From positions 310,001 through 374,000 of the forward strand of contig CANTFL010001407.1 of assembly GCA_947650285.1 (NCBI GenBank): a DNA stretch of 64,000 nucleotides. Reading direction: 5' to 3'. Position 1 is the stretch's first letter. Every line of letters begins with the position of its first letter. The notes beneath the pieces were generated by a model. It was not told the DNA's origin. It was given only the letters and a program-made list of their open reading frames with translations, and made no database searches. Source of the DNA: Hyaloperonospora brassicae. Taxonomy: Eukaryota; Oomycota; Peronosporomycetes; Peronosporales; Peronosporaceae. Position numbers and translations under genes: made by a program. This document shows positions 32,115 to 45,700 of this stretch, piece after piece.

Positions 32115-33364
32115 AAATCTACGCCAAGAGAAGCTCAAACAGAGCGCAATCAAACTGATGGGGAAACCACGACCCTGCCCGGGTCCCCGCCGATTCAATA
32201 GGAGGCGAAGTAGCCTCCAACCAGCCGATCCTTATATTCAATGTGTCACCTCCTACGCAACTGCATCCCTATGAATGTACGCGGACCTACGGAACGAAAT
32301 CATCGGGACACGGTAGGACCGTGATCCGCTTACGGCACACTAAGTTTGGCTCTGACATGTACCCAATTCATTCTTCGGCAACTTCAGGGCGATATGTTAG
32401 AGTTGACGAGCTCTACCGCGAATGAGCCCACCTGCTGGCAGAACAATATTAAAGTCGTATTGGTTTTGCACACAACTGCGTCACTGGTTTCATTGACGTG
32501 CAGGGGTCAGTGGACAACGCCAGGATCTAAAAGGCGATCACGGGACAAGAATGTAAGGATAGTGACAGACTATGTGGCTCTTCATGACAGCCTTGTGATT
32601 CTTTTCCGACGCGCATGTCTCTATAAACGATGACAATATGCACCTACACACACTAATGATGGGCATATCTGTATCGTGTTTAGCAGGATGACTGGGAAAC
32701 AAGTGTGGATACGCCGTCGCGCTCAAGTTGCTGATGAGCCTACGTCGTGGAGAATGCTAGGTTGCAAAGGTACAGTAGTGTACCTGTTCTTTGAATATTT
32801 ATGGAAACTAGCGCCCTGGGGTCAATGATATGCAGTGGACTGGCGAAAATGTGTACAACCAGGAGATGCCAAGGTAACGAAGCCACTGCTTTAACCGCAG
32901 CAGTCTACCAATATCTATTGGTTTCTCGGCGCATGTGAATTCTAATTACAGATTCGCTTATCCGATAGATATATTGTCCAGCCTCGAGCGTACATGGATA
33001 CTGATAGCTCGAGTTTTGGCAGACGAAGGCACCGCGGAACGCACTCAGTGAAATGCAACAACAACATTTGGCGGGGTCCAGATCACGCGTGTCGAGGCTA
33101 TTGCAATAACGATCCAAATGAGGTTAAACTCATACCGAGATCAGCTACGTGCTCATACCTTGTCTTCGCTCCAGTAGTGGCCACACCTGGTATCAACTTT
33201 CTTCTTAAACTCGACAAGTCGGGTCGCATGTTGCCATCAACCTTGGACTGCTGGAGGGACGTAATTGAGCAGTCGTTGTCTTGCTGACAATTCTTCATTT
33301 AGAAATCTGAAACCAGTAGCTTTATAAGTCGCGATAGGATCAAATGAAGGTAAACAGTAAGCTT

Positions 33365-33525
33365 TGCTGCACGTACCTGGCTCGAACCTGCCTTCCGTCA
33401 GTGCAGCACGTGCCTGGCTCGAACCTGCCTTACGTCAGTACAGCACGTGCCTGGCTCGAACCTGTCTTACTTCTGTGCAGCACGTACCTGGCTCGAACTT
33501 GTCTTACGTCAGTGCAGTACTTTTG
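33365..33525. repeat. 37-bp minisatellite, 4 full copies plus a partial
   Basis: Units of the TGCAGCACGTRCCTGGCTCG + AACCTGYCTTACGTCAG type start at 33365, 33402, 33439 and 33476, with a truncated fifth from 33513. It lies near the right end inside the inverted-repeat element. Confidence 0.92.
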
Positions 33526-33641
33526 GCTCGGAATTTCTTTATGTGTGTTTCCAAACGCTAAGGCGTAACGTTTGGTAATGATGTGGGGGGAGGGCTGTCG
33601 CCTTAAAAAATATGTGATACGTTTGTATTAATCGCAAGACG

Positions 33642-33786
33642 CGGTGCTATGTACCGCTGTCATTTTGTCATCTGTGAAGACGAACACAAATTACGACCCA
33701 AATTCAACTGATTATATGTATTTGTGTAGTTGGAGATTGAGTTGGCGCCAGGTAGTCTTTCAGTTGGCGCTGTCTAGCGCGTCCCT
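33642..33786 (-). repeat. Right terminal inverted repeat
   Basis: Inverted partner of 31970-32114; differences are single substitutions (for example CTAGACAGCG against CTAAACAGCG). Confidence 0.88.
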
Positions 33787-36700
33787 GCTAAGACACTTGC
33801 TACAAACGAGCTCAAGTGCAGTAATGGCCAGCGACCACGACATCAGAAAAGCCGGTCAACCGGCTTTTTCACCCGCATGAGAAGCCCTCACAGTGAAAGG
33901 GAGCTCAGGGTATGTATAGGAGGGAGGCCTTTCATCGCGGAGTGCGAACAGGAAGGAGAGCAATGGAGAAAGACGTCCCGAGGTGTGGGGAACACGTTGG
34001 TAGCGTCTCAAATAATTTGCACTAAGGCACGCGCAAGTTGCCGCTCAGCTAGAATCGGGGTCAAGGCGTCGCCCCGTTCACCGAGCGCGATTTCCGGCAC
34101 TAGTAAGAGAAAGGTGACTAGATGGTGAGGCTGCTGTCCATTCGATTTAGTATCCAGGCACCATGCCACTGGCGAACATGGCTGATCAAGGTTGCCCAAG
34201 CAGTGACTGGAAACCTCTTGTGACTTCTGTATTGTGTTTGCTTCATCTTCTTGGCGGTTGTGCAAGTATCACGACCGCAAAAACCAGCGTCTGAATAGGT
34301 TACAACAATTTGATACATTATATCGAAGAACAAGCTCTCTAAAAGAACTGGTGGTACATTATGACATCGAGGAACAGGTGCGTTGTATAAGCTTAATTTC
34401 CGATAGCGCTAGATATAAAAATGTGATCTGGAGTCTAATCTTTGGCCTTTCTAAAAACAGCGTACGACTAAATTTTGAAGTCAAAAGACGCTCTTATAAG
34501 TACAAAGTAAAGGATAGCGCCAGTAGAAGTGCCGTTTCCTGCAAAAACAAGTCAGACACGTAAATACAATTCATACAAATGGTCGAACGTTGGCCCTGTT
34601 CAAGATGTGCCCTCGAAATCTATACGGTCGATGTCACGGGACACCCTCCGCTTGTACTGACACAGTACAAACTGCCTACGCTGACCATAGTGTGGATAGG
34701 TGCTTGGGATACTCACGTACACGCACGTGTAGCGGAAGATTAATCTACTAAACATAGGTGGTAAGCTAAACGGGAAAAGTAAAAGTGTACTGATCGATAC
34801 TAAAGGTCTTCTTGATATGATCGTTTCAATCTTGCTTGTGTAGATCGGCCTAAAAATATGCAAATTGACTACTGGCTCACCACCTGTTGCGCGCCTCTAG
34901 CATCAATTGTCAGTTTGATTCTTTAATTATTTGTCCTCGTCCTCTATATAACACTGAGTCGAACAGGACCTATTACTACCTCCCGGAGTGTAAGTCCTCT
35001 CAACATTTTTAAGCAAGGCGAATCTTGAGGAGTACGTACAATTTAAACAATAGTTTTATCGGCCCATTTCAAATAATGCCGTATTACGTGCTGACCTAAT
35101 CACATCTTTACCTTTCAACAGCAGTTACATTAGTGACTGATCGATTGACGATTAGTGGCAGAGATTTTACAATGGGATCATTCTGGGAAAGAGGAGACCT
35201 TATTGTTCGGATACAATCTGTTTTGATTTGCATCACTAGGTAAAATGTTTACAAAGTGTGCAAGCAACTTTGCATACTTAGCGGATGCGCGGATGCGTGC
35301 AGCCACTGATTCGAAATATGAAGTCAGAAGAGCAGGTGGTCACTTGCTGATGCTATGATTGAAGAAATTACAACGTAAATCGTTTCAGGTATACGTAGCG
35401 ACTCGTCACATGTACTTCATGCGCGCGTGAAACCTGCTGCAGCTGCTATTTTCATTAGTAATGAAAGATAAGTCGATAGAGGACTAGATTGTCAGTGATA
35501 TGTAAATCAGACACTAAAAAAGTCACGAGCTTTGTCCTATGCTAATTCCCTACCTTCCATCACACTGGATCACGATCTAATAAATCCGTGGTCTTGCAAA
35601 CTGTTGTCTTGTACTCAGCATAGCCAGAGATATAGATGGGCAAGATTCCACCAGCTTCGTGCTAAATGAGTGACTCCGATTGTGTAGACTATATGGCGTT
35701 ATCATGAGTCGTGCATCCAGAACATATCGCAAACACAGTTTCGAACAAGTAATGATACTCTTATGTTTAGGTCACCTCTTCTCACGAGTCGAATGAAGCA
35801 TCCAAATCTCGCTAATGGCAAAATATACAGGTAAAACCGGGGCTTTAGAAACGACGTTGTACAGGTCTCGTCGTGGCGGCTAATTCAGCGAATATAAGCG
35901 CCTTGAGGCTTTTGAGTCATCTAACACTTATACCGCTTATATCCTTAATCGATTCGATCGCAATTACGATATCGCGCAACGAGTGGTCGACTGAATGGCT
36001 CTGATTAATGCAAAGTGCCTTTAACTGTGTAAAATTGTTCCATGTAAACGATACAACATTAGGGTTTTTCACGCCCTATTTCAACTGATAACAATCGCTT
36101 ACTTTTACCGTTGTAAGAAAATTTAATGGAGATATTAATATTAAAAGGAAGTAAGCAGTACCTATCCACTTACAATTTGTTATGGACCAACTTATTAGCA
36201 GAAATAACCATCAATTTTTTCTCGACGCATACTAAGGGTGGAAGCAGGAGGCCACATTTGATGATAAGGGTCAAATATAGCTTCATCAAGATTAGCTAGA
36301 AAATTTATGGGGCTATATAGCTCCATTACATACATTCCTATCTTTCCTTCTTATCGATCTGTCCGTTTAAGAAATTGAGGCTTCCCCTGCACGCACCGTT
36401 GGCGTGGCTATTCGTTGCATTTACACAATTTGTGCCAATGTATGTAGCTTGTACTGTGTCAATACATGCGAAGGGTGCCCCGTTTTATTGACAAGTCCTT
36501 AAGTGTTGGACATTTTAGTCGAAGCGATTGAATTGATCGCGACGATAGAAATGTCATATGTTTATAACGCCACGCAGTAGAGAAGAAATAGTAATGGGTG
36601 GGCTCTGAGACGAGGCGTGAATGCGCCCACAGTAGGAGTCGAATGGTAACTAACCTCTGCTGTAAGGACAACGCTGCTTGTCGATTCGTCAGGAGTTCAT

Positions 36701-39700
36701 CGCACTGACACCAGTGCTAGAGACTATCGCAATGACCACAATAACATAGAAAAATGCCTAATTTGGACATTGGGGGTAATAGATGACTGGATCCATAACA
36801 GTAACGCGTTTATCTAAGCGTACAACAAATCGATACACTCTAATTTATGACTTAAATTGAATTCTAGCTTGATGTAATTACTGCAAGTCTCATCTGACTA
36901 TCGAATAGTAAGATGCTCGATGCGCTAATTAAATTGCACCTTCTGTCAAGTAGTTGGGCTTACCTGTCTCTCAGGTGGAGACATTGTAAGAGTACGATCT
37001 GAATTGTACATACAGGAAGTTCTTCATCACTAATAAGTCTTATAAGAGGACGCGCATCTTCTGTAACATGTACGAAAAACGCTTCAAGAAAATTAGATCT
37101 CATCAGGGCGTTACCTTTTAACTACTGCACTATATATTGGATAAGTCTCTTCGTTCTGTTTCAAGAGGCCAGAACGTCAATTTTTCGTGCATGTGATGCC
37201 CCTATCTAACCGATAAGATCAGATATCCACGCCACCGGATGAGACATCACATTATGTTTTTTACACAACGAGGTTCTAGATACACTAGAGTAAAAACATC
37301 AACCCTAGCGATAGTAAACCAGCGTATATTGTGATGGTGTCCAAAAAGACCCGGTCTTCTCTATAAACTTGAATTAGATTCAATTTAAAAGAAACAAACT
37401 GCGAATTACTTACGCTACGCGAGGACAATCATAACCCGTAGTACAGGTTTCACCCCATGTACGAATCTGTGCAAAGCATTTCATCAATTATAAATATACC
37501 GTAAAAGCAATCGTGTCAATTCGTTTTGTACATTTATGACCAGAAGAAAATTATAATATCCATGACGAGCTGGCATCAGTTACGTAGTAATTTCCTAGTA
37601 ACGTAGAGCGATCTATTTACTAAACAAACAGGCTGAGCGATAATATCGTAAACGCAAGACGCTGATGACTAATATCGAGCTTCGTGGCACCTTCTCCGTT
37701 AGTATAGGTCTCGTGATAACGACAAAATCTAGGAATCCCCAACGAAAATTTGGGATGCGTTCGCATCGTTCATGACGTCTCAATCGTGAATGCTCTTAAT
37801 CGATAACACAGCATAAAAAGTGGCCGATGTAATACAAATAACGTTATTTCGCTCGCATTTGTTACTTCTTGTCTTAAAAAATTCATCGTCGAAAATACGA
37901 CTAAATGCGCTCCATTTAAAATTAGAAACTTGACCTTTCATTCTGCCAACCTACTGCTATAAAATAACCGCACCTCTATTACAATGGATTATTGCACGAA
38001 GCACATCGATGATTCTCGTGCCAGCAGAAATTGCCCAGTCGACTTCCATTTAGTTATTATAATGCGGTTATGCCCATTGATAACAAAAATTCCTCTTAGC
38101 ATTTCTACTCTCTCCTTCGCATGAAAAATAGTTGGCGTTACTGCATATAGTCATAATCGTCATCATTGATATCCTTCGCGTCAATTCTGACGTCGGCACG
38201 TTATGAGCAAAAATGGTAGGGCTGAAACTCTATCGCGCCTTCACTCCTGTTATCATTAAGTCAATCTCTTGCAAGTTGAGGACGCGCTCGTGGAGTAAAT
38301 AGTTACAAATGACGGCGTTTGCGTCTTCGGAGCATACATCGACTTAATAATGGGGATCGAGCAATCACCAAGAAGACAACTGTACTATCAAAGTTATAAT
38401 ATATTTAAAGTATTCTTAGAGGATAAATCGGCACGTTTAGTATCAACAACAGTTTTTAAATGGCTTGAACTAGGTAAATTGTACCTTGTTTTCTGTACTA
38501 ATTCCACGATTAACCAAAACTCCGCCATGACGTAAGAAGTTGATTGAAGTGAGATATACGGGGGTTTTCGTAAATTCATAATACATTTCGATGGATTAAT
38601 GAGTAAATCTATTGCCTACCATCGACTGTGGGACAGCGAAAAAGCATAATAATGCTGAACAGACGCTATAGCACCAGTTTTATTGCGATAGCTTCCTAAA
38701 AGCCGAAAAGAATAAGATCACTCAATAGAGACATTAATTCTGGCGGAATTCGTAGAGGCTGCAACTGTAGATGAACAGCTACGCTTTACACTTTTATAGA
38801 GCAACTACGGATTTATTTGCACTAAAAACGATAAAGTCGTGGGCAAAGTTAGCCTTGACTGACCTTAGAATATAAGTCTAATATATACGATTCCTGCAGG
38901 ATAGTGCATCATGACATTCACGCATGGTCCTCGTAGCAAAACTATTGCGTTAGAAAGCTAACAAGTGTTGTATCAACGAAGATTACTGTATCATACAGAA
39001 TTCCATTTCGGTCTTTTATATGGTCGATAAATACCGATACGTCGCTGAAAAGTATTTAAGGAGTGCTTAGATGGATTTAAAAGATGAATAATAAGACGCA
39101 GAATAAGCTAGGTCTATGTTGCAGCCTTTTTATGCCATGAAGAGATCCTCACCGAGGAGACAGTGATATTCATGATAAAAATAGTGAGCTCATCAGAAGT
39201 GGTGAATGAAACATCCATGTCGATATTTTTGAGGCATACAAGCGAATCAGCGACGACTTATATTCGTCCTCAATTATACATTACTGATAACCCACACTCG
39301 TTAGAGGGGAATGTTTCCACAACACCTTTTTTGAGAGAGAAGCGGGCTGTTGACGGCCTTGCATAATTATTATTTTCGTAATAACATTTATGGATTTTAT
39401 TCAAGGAGATGCACGTATATTTTAGCCAGCGCAAAGTTTGTAAATGGAGGTTCATTATCATGCACTGGGTCATTTAGCTCATTCAGTTAGAGTTGACGCG
39501 AACAATAAAAACGACGCGTTCCGCGTCGTCTTTGTCGTATTTTATCGTACACCCATTTACAACATCTTTGGCATCATCGACTACGCAAAAGGTGTTTTTA
39601 TATGCAGTTTTCAACACACACATTTATATTAAGATTGTGATAGCTTTAAACGAGCGCTGACACCCAGCAATCGAATCACACTTTTGCTTTTTATTATTGT

Positions 39701-42700
39701 ACAAGAAAAAGGAAGGGCCGTTTGGAGCGGCTTCTCAAGATCTTTGAGATTTCTTCAACATCAATTGGTACTGGCTATTCAACGATCGCCATAATCTAGT
39801 ACAGAACAGGGCTAACGAGGTCTTTACCAATATTACATTTATAAAAATAATATTTTGTTTGATTCGGATATTGACACATCTTGGGGTCAGCATATATGTT
39901 GTGCCCGCGCGTAAGTACACATAAGTGCTCGAAAGTGAAATAGTTGGACCTTCACATTCGTCTTCTCTACAGTTATCCTGTCAACAAAGAGGATAGTTAG
40001 ATTGACATCAATGCAGAGATTGCTTTGATCTAGCAATTGATAACATATGTGTTGAATGTGTTAGGAAGTTACTCAGCCTTTGTGTGATTACTGGACCCTA
40101 TCAGTGCAAACTTCTAGTAAAATTTTCTGCTAAATATTGGATTTACCATCACGCGTAAGGATCTCAAAGAAGCAATTCATAGCCACATAAGTGTATATGG
40201 TATATTAAGTGATGATGAGTGCATTTGCATAGGAGCATAAGATTTGATGCATAGCGTTTGATTGTGCAAGTGTTTATCAATGTGTACGCCACTAGTAGGA
40301 ATGCATTGTATATTGCATTTTATGTACGATTGTAGTTTAACCGTTTGGTATGGCAGCACCAACCGAGAGGTCACCGGTTCGAGCAAAAAAGAAAGTTAAG
40401 ACTTCGGGTTCTGGTGCATAGGATTCACCAGTACTGCCTTCCAGACAGCGAAGCCCCCCACTTCTACAATGATGACATCATAAGAAAGGTAAAAGAGCGT
40501 CGCTTTTTCAAATTTTGGCAAAATAGAATTAGGAAGCGACAGAATTGCAATACACTCAGTAGGATAGTACTGCACATATGTATTGAATACTTTTCTGTTT
40601 TCTGCTTCGCGATTGAGTGCTGTAGTTTATTAAACAATAAATTGAAGATGAGCTTATAGACATTACTACCATATGGACGTCATGGTATCGTCGTCTGAGC
40701 TGGTGTTGGCGCAGTGAATGCGTTCATTAACCACTATCTTTTTGTGGACCTTTTTATATATAATGTCGGGCATATGTATGGGGAGGCTGTCTCTGTCACA
40801 TGGAAAGATACTATGCAATCGATTAAGAAATTTTCGAATGCAATGTCTCTTTCCAGAATTGTTTTAAAAGGTTTCAGACACATTACATTAAAAGGCGTTT
40901 CATTCAAATTCGTAAGAATCGCTTTTGACTTGGCAATCCACACAAAACGAATTCGGTTATAAACACCCAAACGATCACGAGTTTCTATTCAAAATGTTTC
41001 GTTTTTACTTGCCCCATTATTAAAACGTGTATTGGTAGATTTAGGTCCTACTATCAGTAGCGAAACGTGTCATTAATGATCTGACTATACCCATTCTTTA
41101 CCAGCAAACGGTACTGCCGTTTACAAGTTGACCACGTATCCGCCCTAGGCGGGGATTACGCAGATCTGCAGGATTATGCTATCACGCACGTCTCGTAATA
41201 GCGTTTTGTTTTCAAAACTTTTTCAAATAATAATGAGGCGCTATCAGATCAATTGTAGAAGCGACAGCACTTGATACGTCGCTGACCGTCATATATAGCG
41301 ACTTGATTATGCAGTAGGTAATTATTAAATCATGTTAGGTAAATTTATATATTAGTATCTTCAAGATCGGATAACTTTCGTATAGTAATTTTCTCCACGG
41401 CAAATGTTAAGGTTAAACATAAAGTAGATCTAGATACCATTGTGTTGCTATTTCTGGCCAAATTATGTCATCTCAATTGTATGCTCTCTGCTAGGTGTGC
41501 ATCTCTGTCCTCTTCCTATTAACCTGTTCATGTTGTTTACCTTCGAGGATACCTGTGTTTCGGCGCAGCCGCCGACAGCTTCACCCACAATGGCGTGCGT
41601 ATATGATTGACTACTATTAATGAATTGGGCTGTCGCAATAACGATCAAACCACACGTGAGGCCATCATAATAATTTACAGAAACATTAAAGCGCAAATAA
41701 ACTATAATAAGGCGCTCATTAGATGGTCTTCTAATGACAAATTTGGATTTTATTTCCAAGGATCAATGCAGTCAGATTGTCAATGTTTCGTAACTCCTGG
41801 ACCCATACTACAGCAAGACTTAAATCGATGATCGTCCAAATCAAATAAATGACATCATCATCGTAAACTTCATCGTCTAAGATAAAGTCAAAATTAATAT
41901 TTTGCGATTTTTTCTATTACGGATTCGCCTGTTGCAAGAAATACCGTTATTTATGTTGATTTGCCTTGCGCTCGACAAAAAACCGCCTATTATATTCTAG
42001 AAGCGCCTAAAACAGTAATTTGACGCTTTACAGTCAACATGTTCCTGATAACTGAAATATCTGTTTCCACTAAGAACTCTTAATGTCATATGGTACATAT
42101 TTTTACAAAAATGAGAAACATTGATGACTTAGTGTAGGAAGAAATCTTCATTAATCAGAAATGAGTTTGTTGCTGCACTTGTGCAAAGTAAGTAGAAAGT
42201 ATAATATTACGTCTTAATCCTTACGTCAATAGTACATGTGCACATAAGTTGACCGTCGGCACTACAACTTGACCAAGTCATATTGCACATGGCATTCGCT
42301 CCATTCCTCCCTTACCGTGAGTTAGTTCTACGTGTCAACCGTTTATCCTGTTCCATCCGCCTTGACATCCTAATTGTACCGCGTAGCGTCCGTCTCTCCT
42401 TGTCCCAACTATTAAAATGTCAAGAATATGGACAATTTAGTGATGTTGGGATTTACCTGTTACAGGTCTTGACGTTGAACCTCAACCTTCATGACCTAGT
42501 AATGACCTGCCAAAAACAATTTGTGCTGGAATAGATCATGTTTAAGGTTTGAAATGTTCATCATAAAAAATACGTTGGTACGGTGTCACCTAAATAGCAG
42601 ATGATGAGACGAACAAACATATGGTACGACGAGGCGACGATGGGAGATGGGACAGGAAAATACAGGCGACGTCGCGACATGTGGGACGATGACATGACGA

Positions 42701-45700
42701 CTTGACAGCTCGGAACGGGTAGATACGGTTGCGATTGGGGATCACCGTGTGGGATGAGCCGGTAAGTCGGACACCATCCGACAAGTATATGGTCAAGTCG
42801 CCGTGCTGTTAATTTCACGTCGTAGCATTGACAAAGGAAGAGTGGTTAATGCTGAATATATTTTAGTTTTACCTCCTACAACTTCCGAAAAAACGCAAAC
42901 TACAACATACGCATTTAACAATATCTTTTATCACATCAAGGGTCTAAAATATCTATTGACTCTAATGAACAACAGGGCGCTCCTCACCTACTCCGACCGA
43001 ATTTTGACCATCCTTTACGCTGCTGCATAAGATGCGACAGCGTCGAACTTGGATCTACAGCTCTTTTAGACCGACTGGCGGTCTTTACAACACTGTCTAA
43101 CCAAATCTGGATTACGAGCATCATACCCGAAAGAAGGATACCATAGTGTATAGACATTGATTTTATATCTTTAACTCTTTTTTCTGGAGAGAGAGCTAAT
43201 TTGCTTTCCACGAAGAAAAGGTCCGTCATTTCTGGACCTTCATTCGAATTGGCGGCAATAGGTACCCTTTTTCATTTTAACCTGTCTCAGACTAACGACT
43301 TTCGGTTCCATCACTGAGACTGCTTTTAAGGGCGCACCAAGTGCCACGTGAAATCTATAGTTTATGACAAATTATCTGCATGAATAGGCATGACTAATGA
43401 TTGACGTCGTGTTCTTAAACCGGTATGTTGTTATGCAACGTGAAAGGTGGCGAATATGGCGAGCGTAAGGGTGCACGTTAGACCTACCCTGTCCGATCTC
43501 CGGGGAATATAATTAAGCTCTTTAATATTCCCTCGTCAGCTCAAAAGTCTTTCCGAGACGAGTTTGTTTTGAGACATCTAATGAATGAAAGCGTACAAGT
43601 TGTTAAGCTTGATCCAAGGCCAAGTTGTGGCACTATCATTCGACTTTGACCGTGCGGATTCATCATCATCGCTTTGTCGATAATACAACGAGGTATTTTT
43701 GGTATCGCCGATCTCGACGAGCCATCTCAATCTGGACTCTTCCTCGGCTTAGTCAACGCTATAGAATTTTGAATGTGAGCTCGCAGTTCGACGTGAGTGC
43801 GTCAACCGGAACACATCAGCCTGTATCGCAGCTCTGAAAAACAGCTCTGTCTTCTTCAGAACTCTTTCTTTTACGTTTATGTTACCTTCTACTTCCCGGC
43901 GGTATGTTCATGCTTGATGGGCTTGTAATTGCTGCATTTTACTCAACTTTTCTAAGCATACAGTATGGTGGTGATGGCAGGTCCGAAGACGGTCAACTCA
44001 CACGCTGTACTATGGTCTATTTCGTAACTGAACTATTCATGCGTGGCGAGAAAGATAATTTGTAGCATTATCCGATCTGTTCATATAATGGGGTAAGATC
44101 TCGTTATCTTTGCACGCACTATAATTATTACAAGAAAGCGTAAGAAATAAACGTTGACCGATGCGCGTATAATATAAAATATAGCTCTGGTTTTTATTAT
44201 GTTTTATCGTAGCTCAAGTAAAAGTGGCACCATGATGTCTGATGAGATCTCATGTACATATTGTATCTTATTGGATAATGATGATTCGCGAGCCCACTTA
44301 CCAGAAAAATAAAAGTATGACGCGCTAGGACATCCATCTTGGTCACAACTTATAATCTACTTATATACTTTAACTAAGCTCTGACGACTATTGTGAATGT
44401 CTACTATATAACATAGCAGGACGTGTAACGGTGATGCCCCGTTTTACTTCATCTTGGTAGAGACGTCCGCTATCAGTGAACAGGCCGCGAAGTGATACCA
44501 ACTGTAAAGGTGCTTTAGAAATGGAGGCTCGCATAATCGCTGATGTATTCCCAACTACCCAATGACGCCAAAACTAAACAGACAAGACCTAGTTTTCGTG
44601 AGATATAGCCCTCCTCATCTTCTGTACCGTTGTGAGGGCAAGTGGTACTATTCTGGGTGAATTTGAGTCGATTTAACACCTGACTAATTTAGGAATGAGA
44701 TGAACATTAATCGATTTAATCAAATTATAAACCTAATTGCGTCGAGATCTTTTGGAACCCGACGTGCGATAACATGAACAGTACAAAGACCGCCTCGTCT
44801 TGTCGTTTAATGACGATATTAAAGTTAACTAGCTTTCTGACACCTTCAGCCGTATGTGGTATTTTTATTAAACGAATTGCTTACGTGTGTCCAATAGCTG
44901 TCAAAAATTAGGTACAATTACTTTACTCCTAGCCAAATACTACAGGAGTGATCTTTTCGTCCGAGCGATCGCTGTTCTATGACATCGGGGTTCGTTTTAG
45001 AAGTTAGTAGCGTATGCATTTATAGCTTCATGTGTGCTCTATTTCAAGTTTATTATTCGAACTAAGATAATACATATGCATAGCCGTGGATCCAATTTGA
45101 TGTCACGTATCGTCTTCACCTTAGTACGTTCCATGTTATAATGCTGTCCACATTATTCTAGCATTTATATTAGTCACGATTGCGGATCACAGACACTGTA
45201 TCGCGGCCAGCGTAGTGTGGTATTCGTGTTGTATATCGCATATTATATATATTGGTGTGATGATCGCTGGACACGAATAACGTATTGTAATTCACTTAAA
45301 AGCCGGATCGCTATCGAGTCGTATATTAACGGTCGCGGTTTTTGATCGGATTTTTACCCACAGAGCGCGGAAATGGAAAAATATTGACTGATTGCATTGT
45401 ATCAGCGATATCGCTTGGAACCTCAAGGTAAAGATACGCTTGTCGCTACTACCGCCATCTTCGACATGTCTTATCCAATGCTTCACGATTTATTCATCTT
45501 TGATCTTAAGTCTTAGGTCATTGATTGCGTAAATCAAAGAAAATAGATAAGCCATCTTAATGGCTCCGATCGTAAATTTTAGATCGCGAATAATTGAATG
45601 CCATCGCGCATTCGAAACTCTTTTTCATCATCCTTGACCGTTACAAATGCTTATAGTATCGAGGGAGACAATCCGATTCCATAACCTCCTGATGCAAATT

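Larger units (their letters stand above)
31970..33786. mobile_element. Non-autonomous DNA element with 145-bp terminal inverted repeats
   Basis: Ends read AGGGACGCGCT...AGCGCGTCCCT. The two arms (31970-32114 and 33642-33786) are both 145 bp and differ at only a few bases. The 1527-bp interior has no transposase-like ORF; it contains a 37-bp minisatellite. The flanks (31961-31969 ccacacacg; 33787-33795 gctaagaca) do not match, so no target-site duplication is visible. The family is unknown; MULE- or hAT-derived MITEs are both possible. It lies 0.8 kb from the effector start. Confidence 0.8.

Noticed and set aside
33344..33568. ORFs over the 37-bp minisatellite
   Set aside because: All three frames stay partly open because of the repeat; no conserved protein.
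40345..40390. tRNA-like segment ending GGTTCGAGC
   Set aside because: A T-loop-like B box is present, but no acceptor or anticodon stem can be paired around it.
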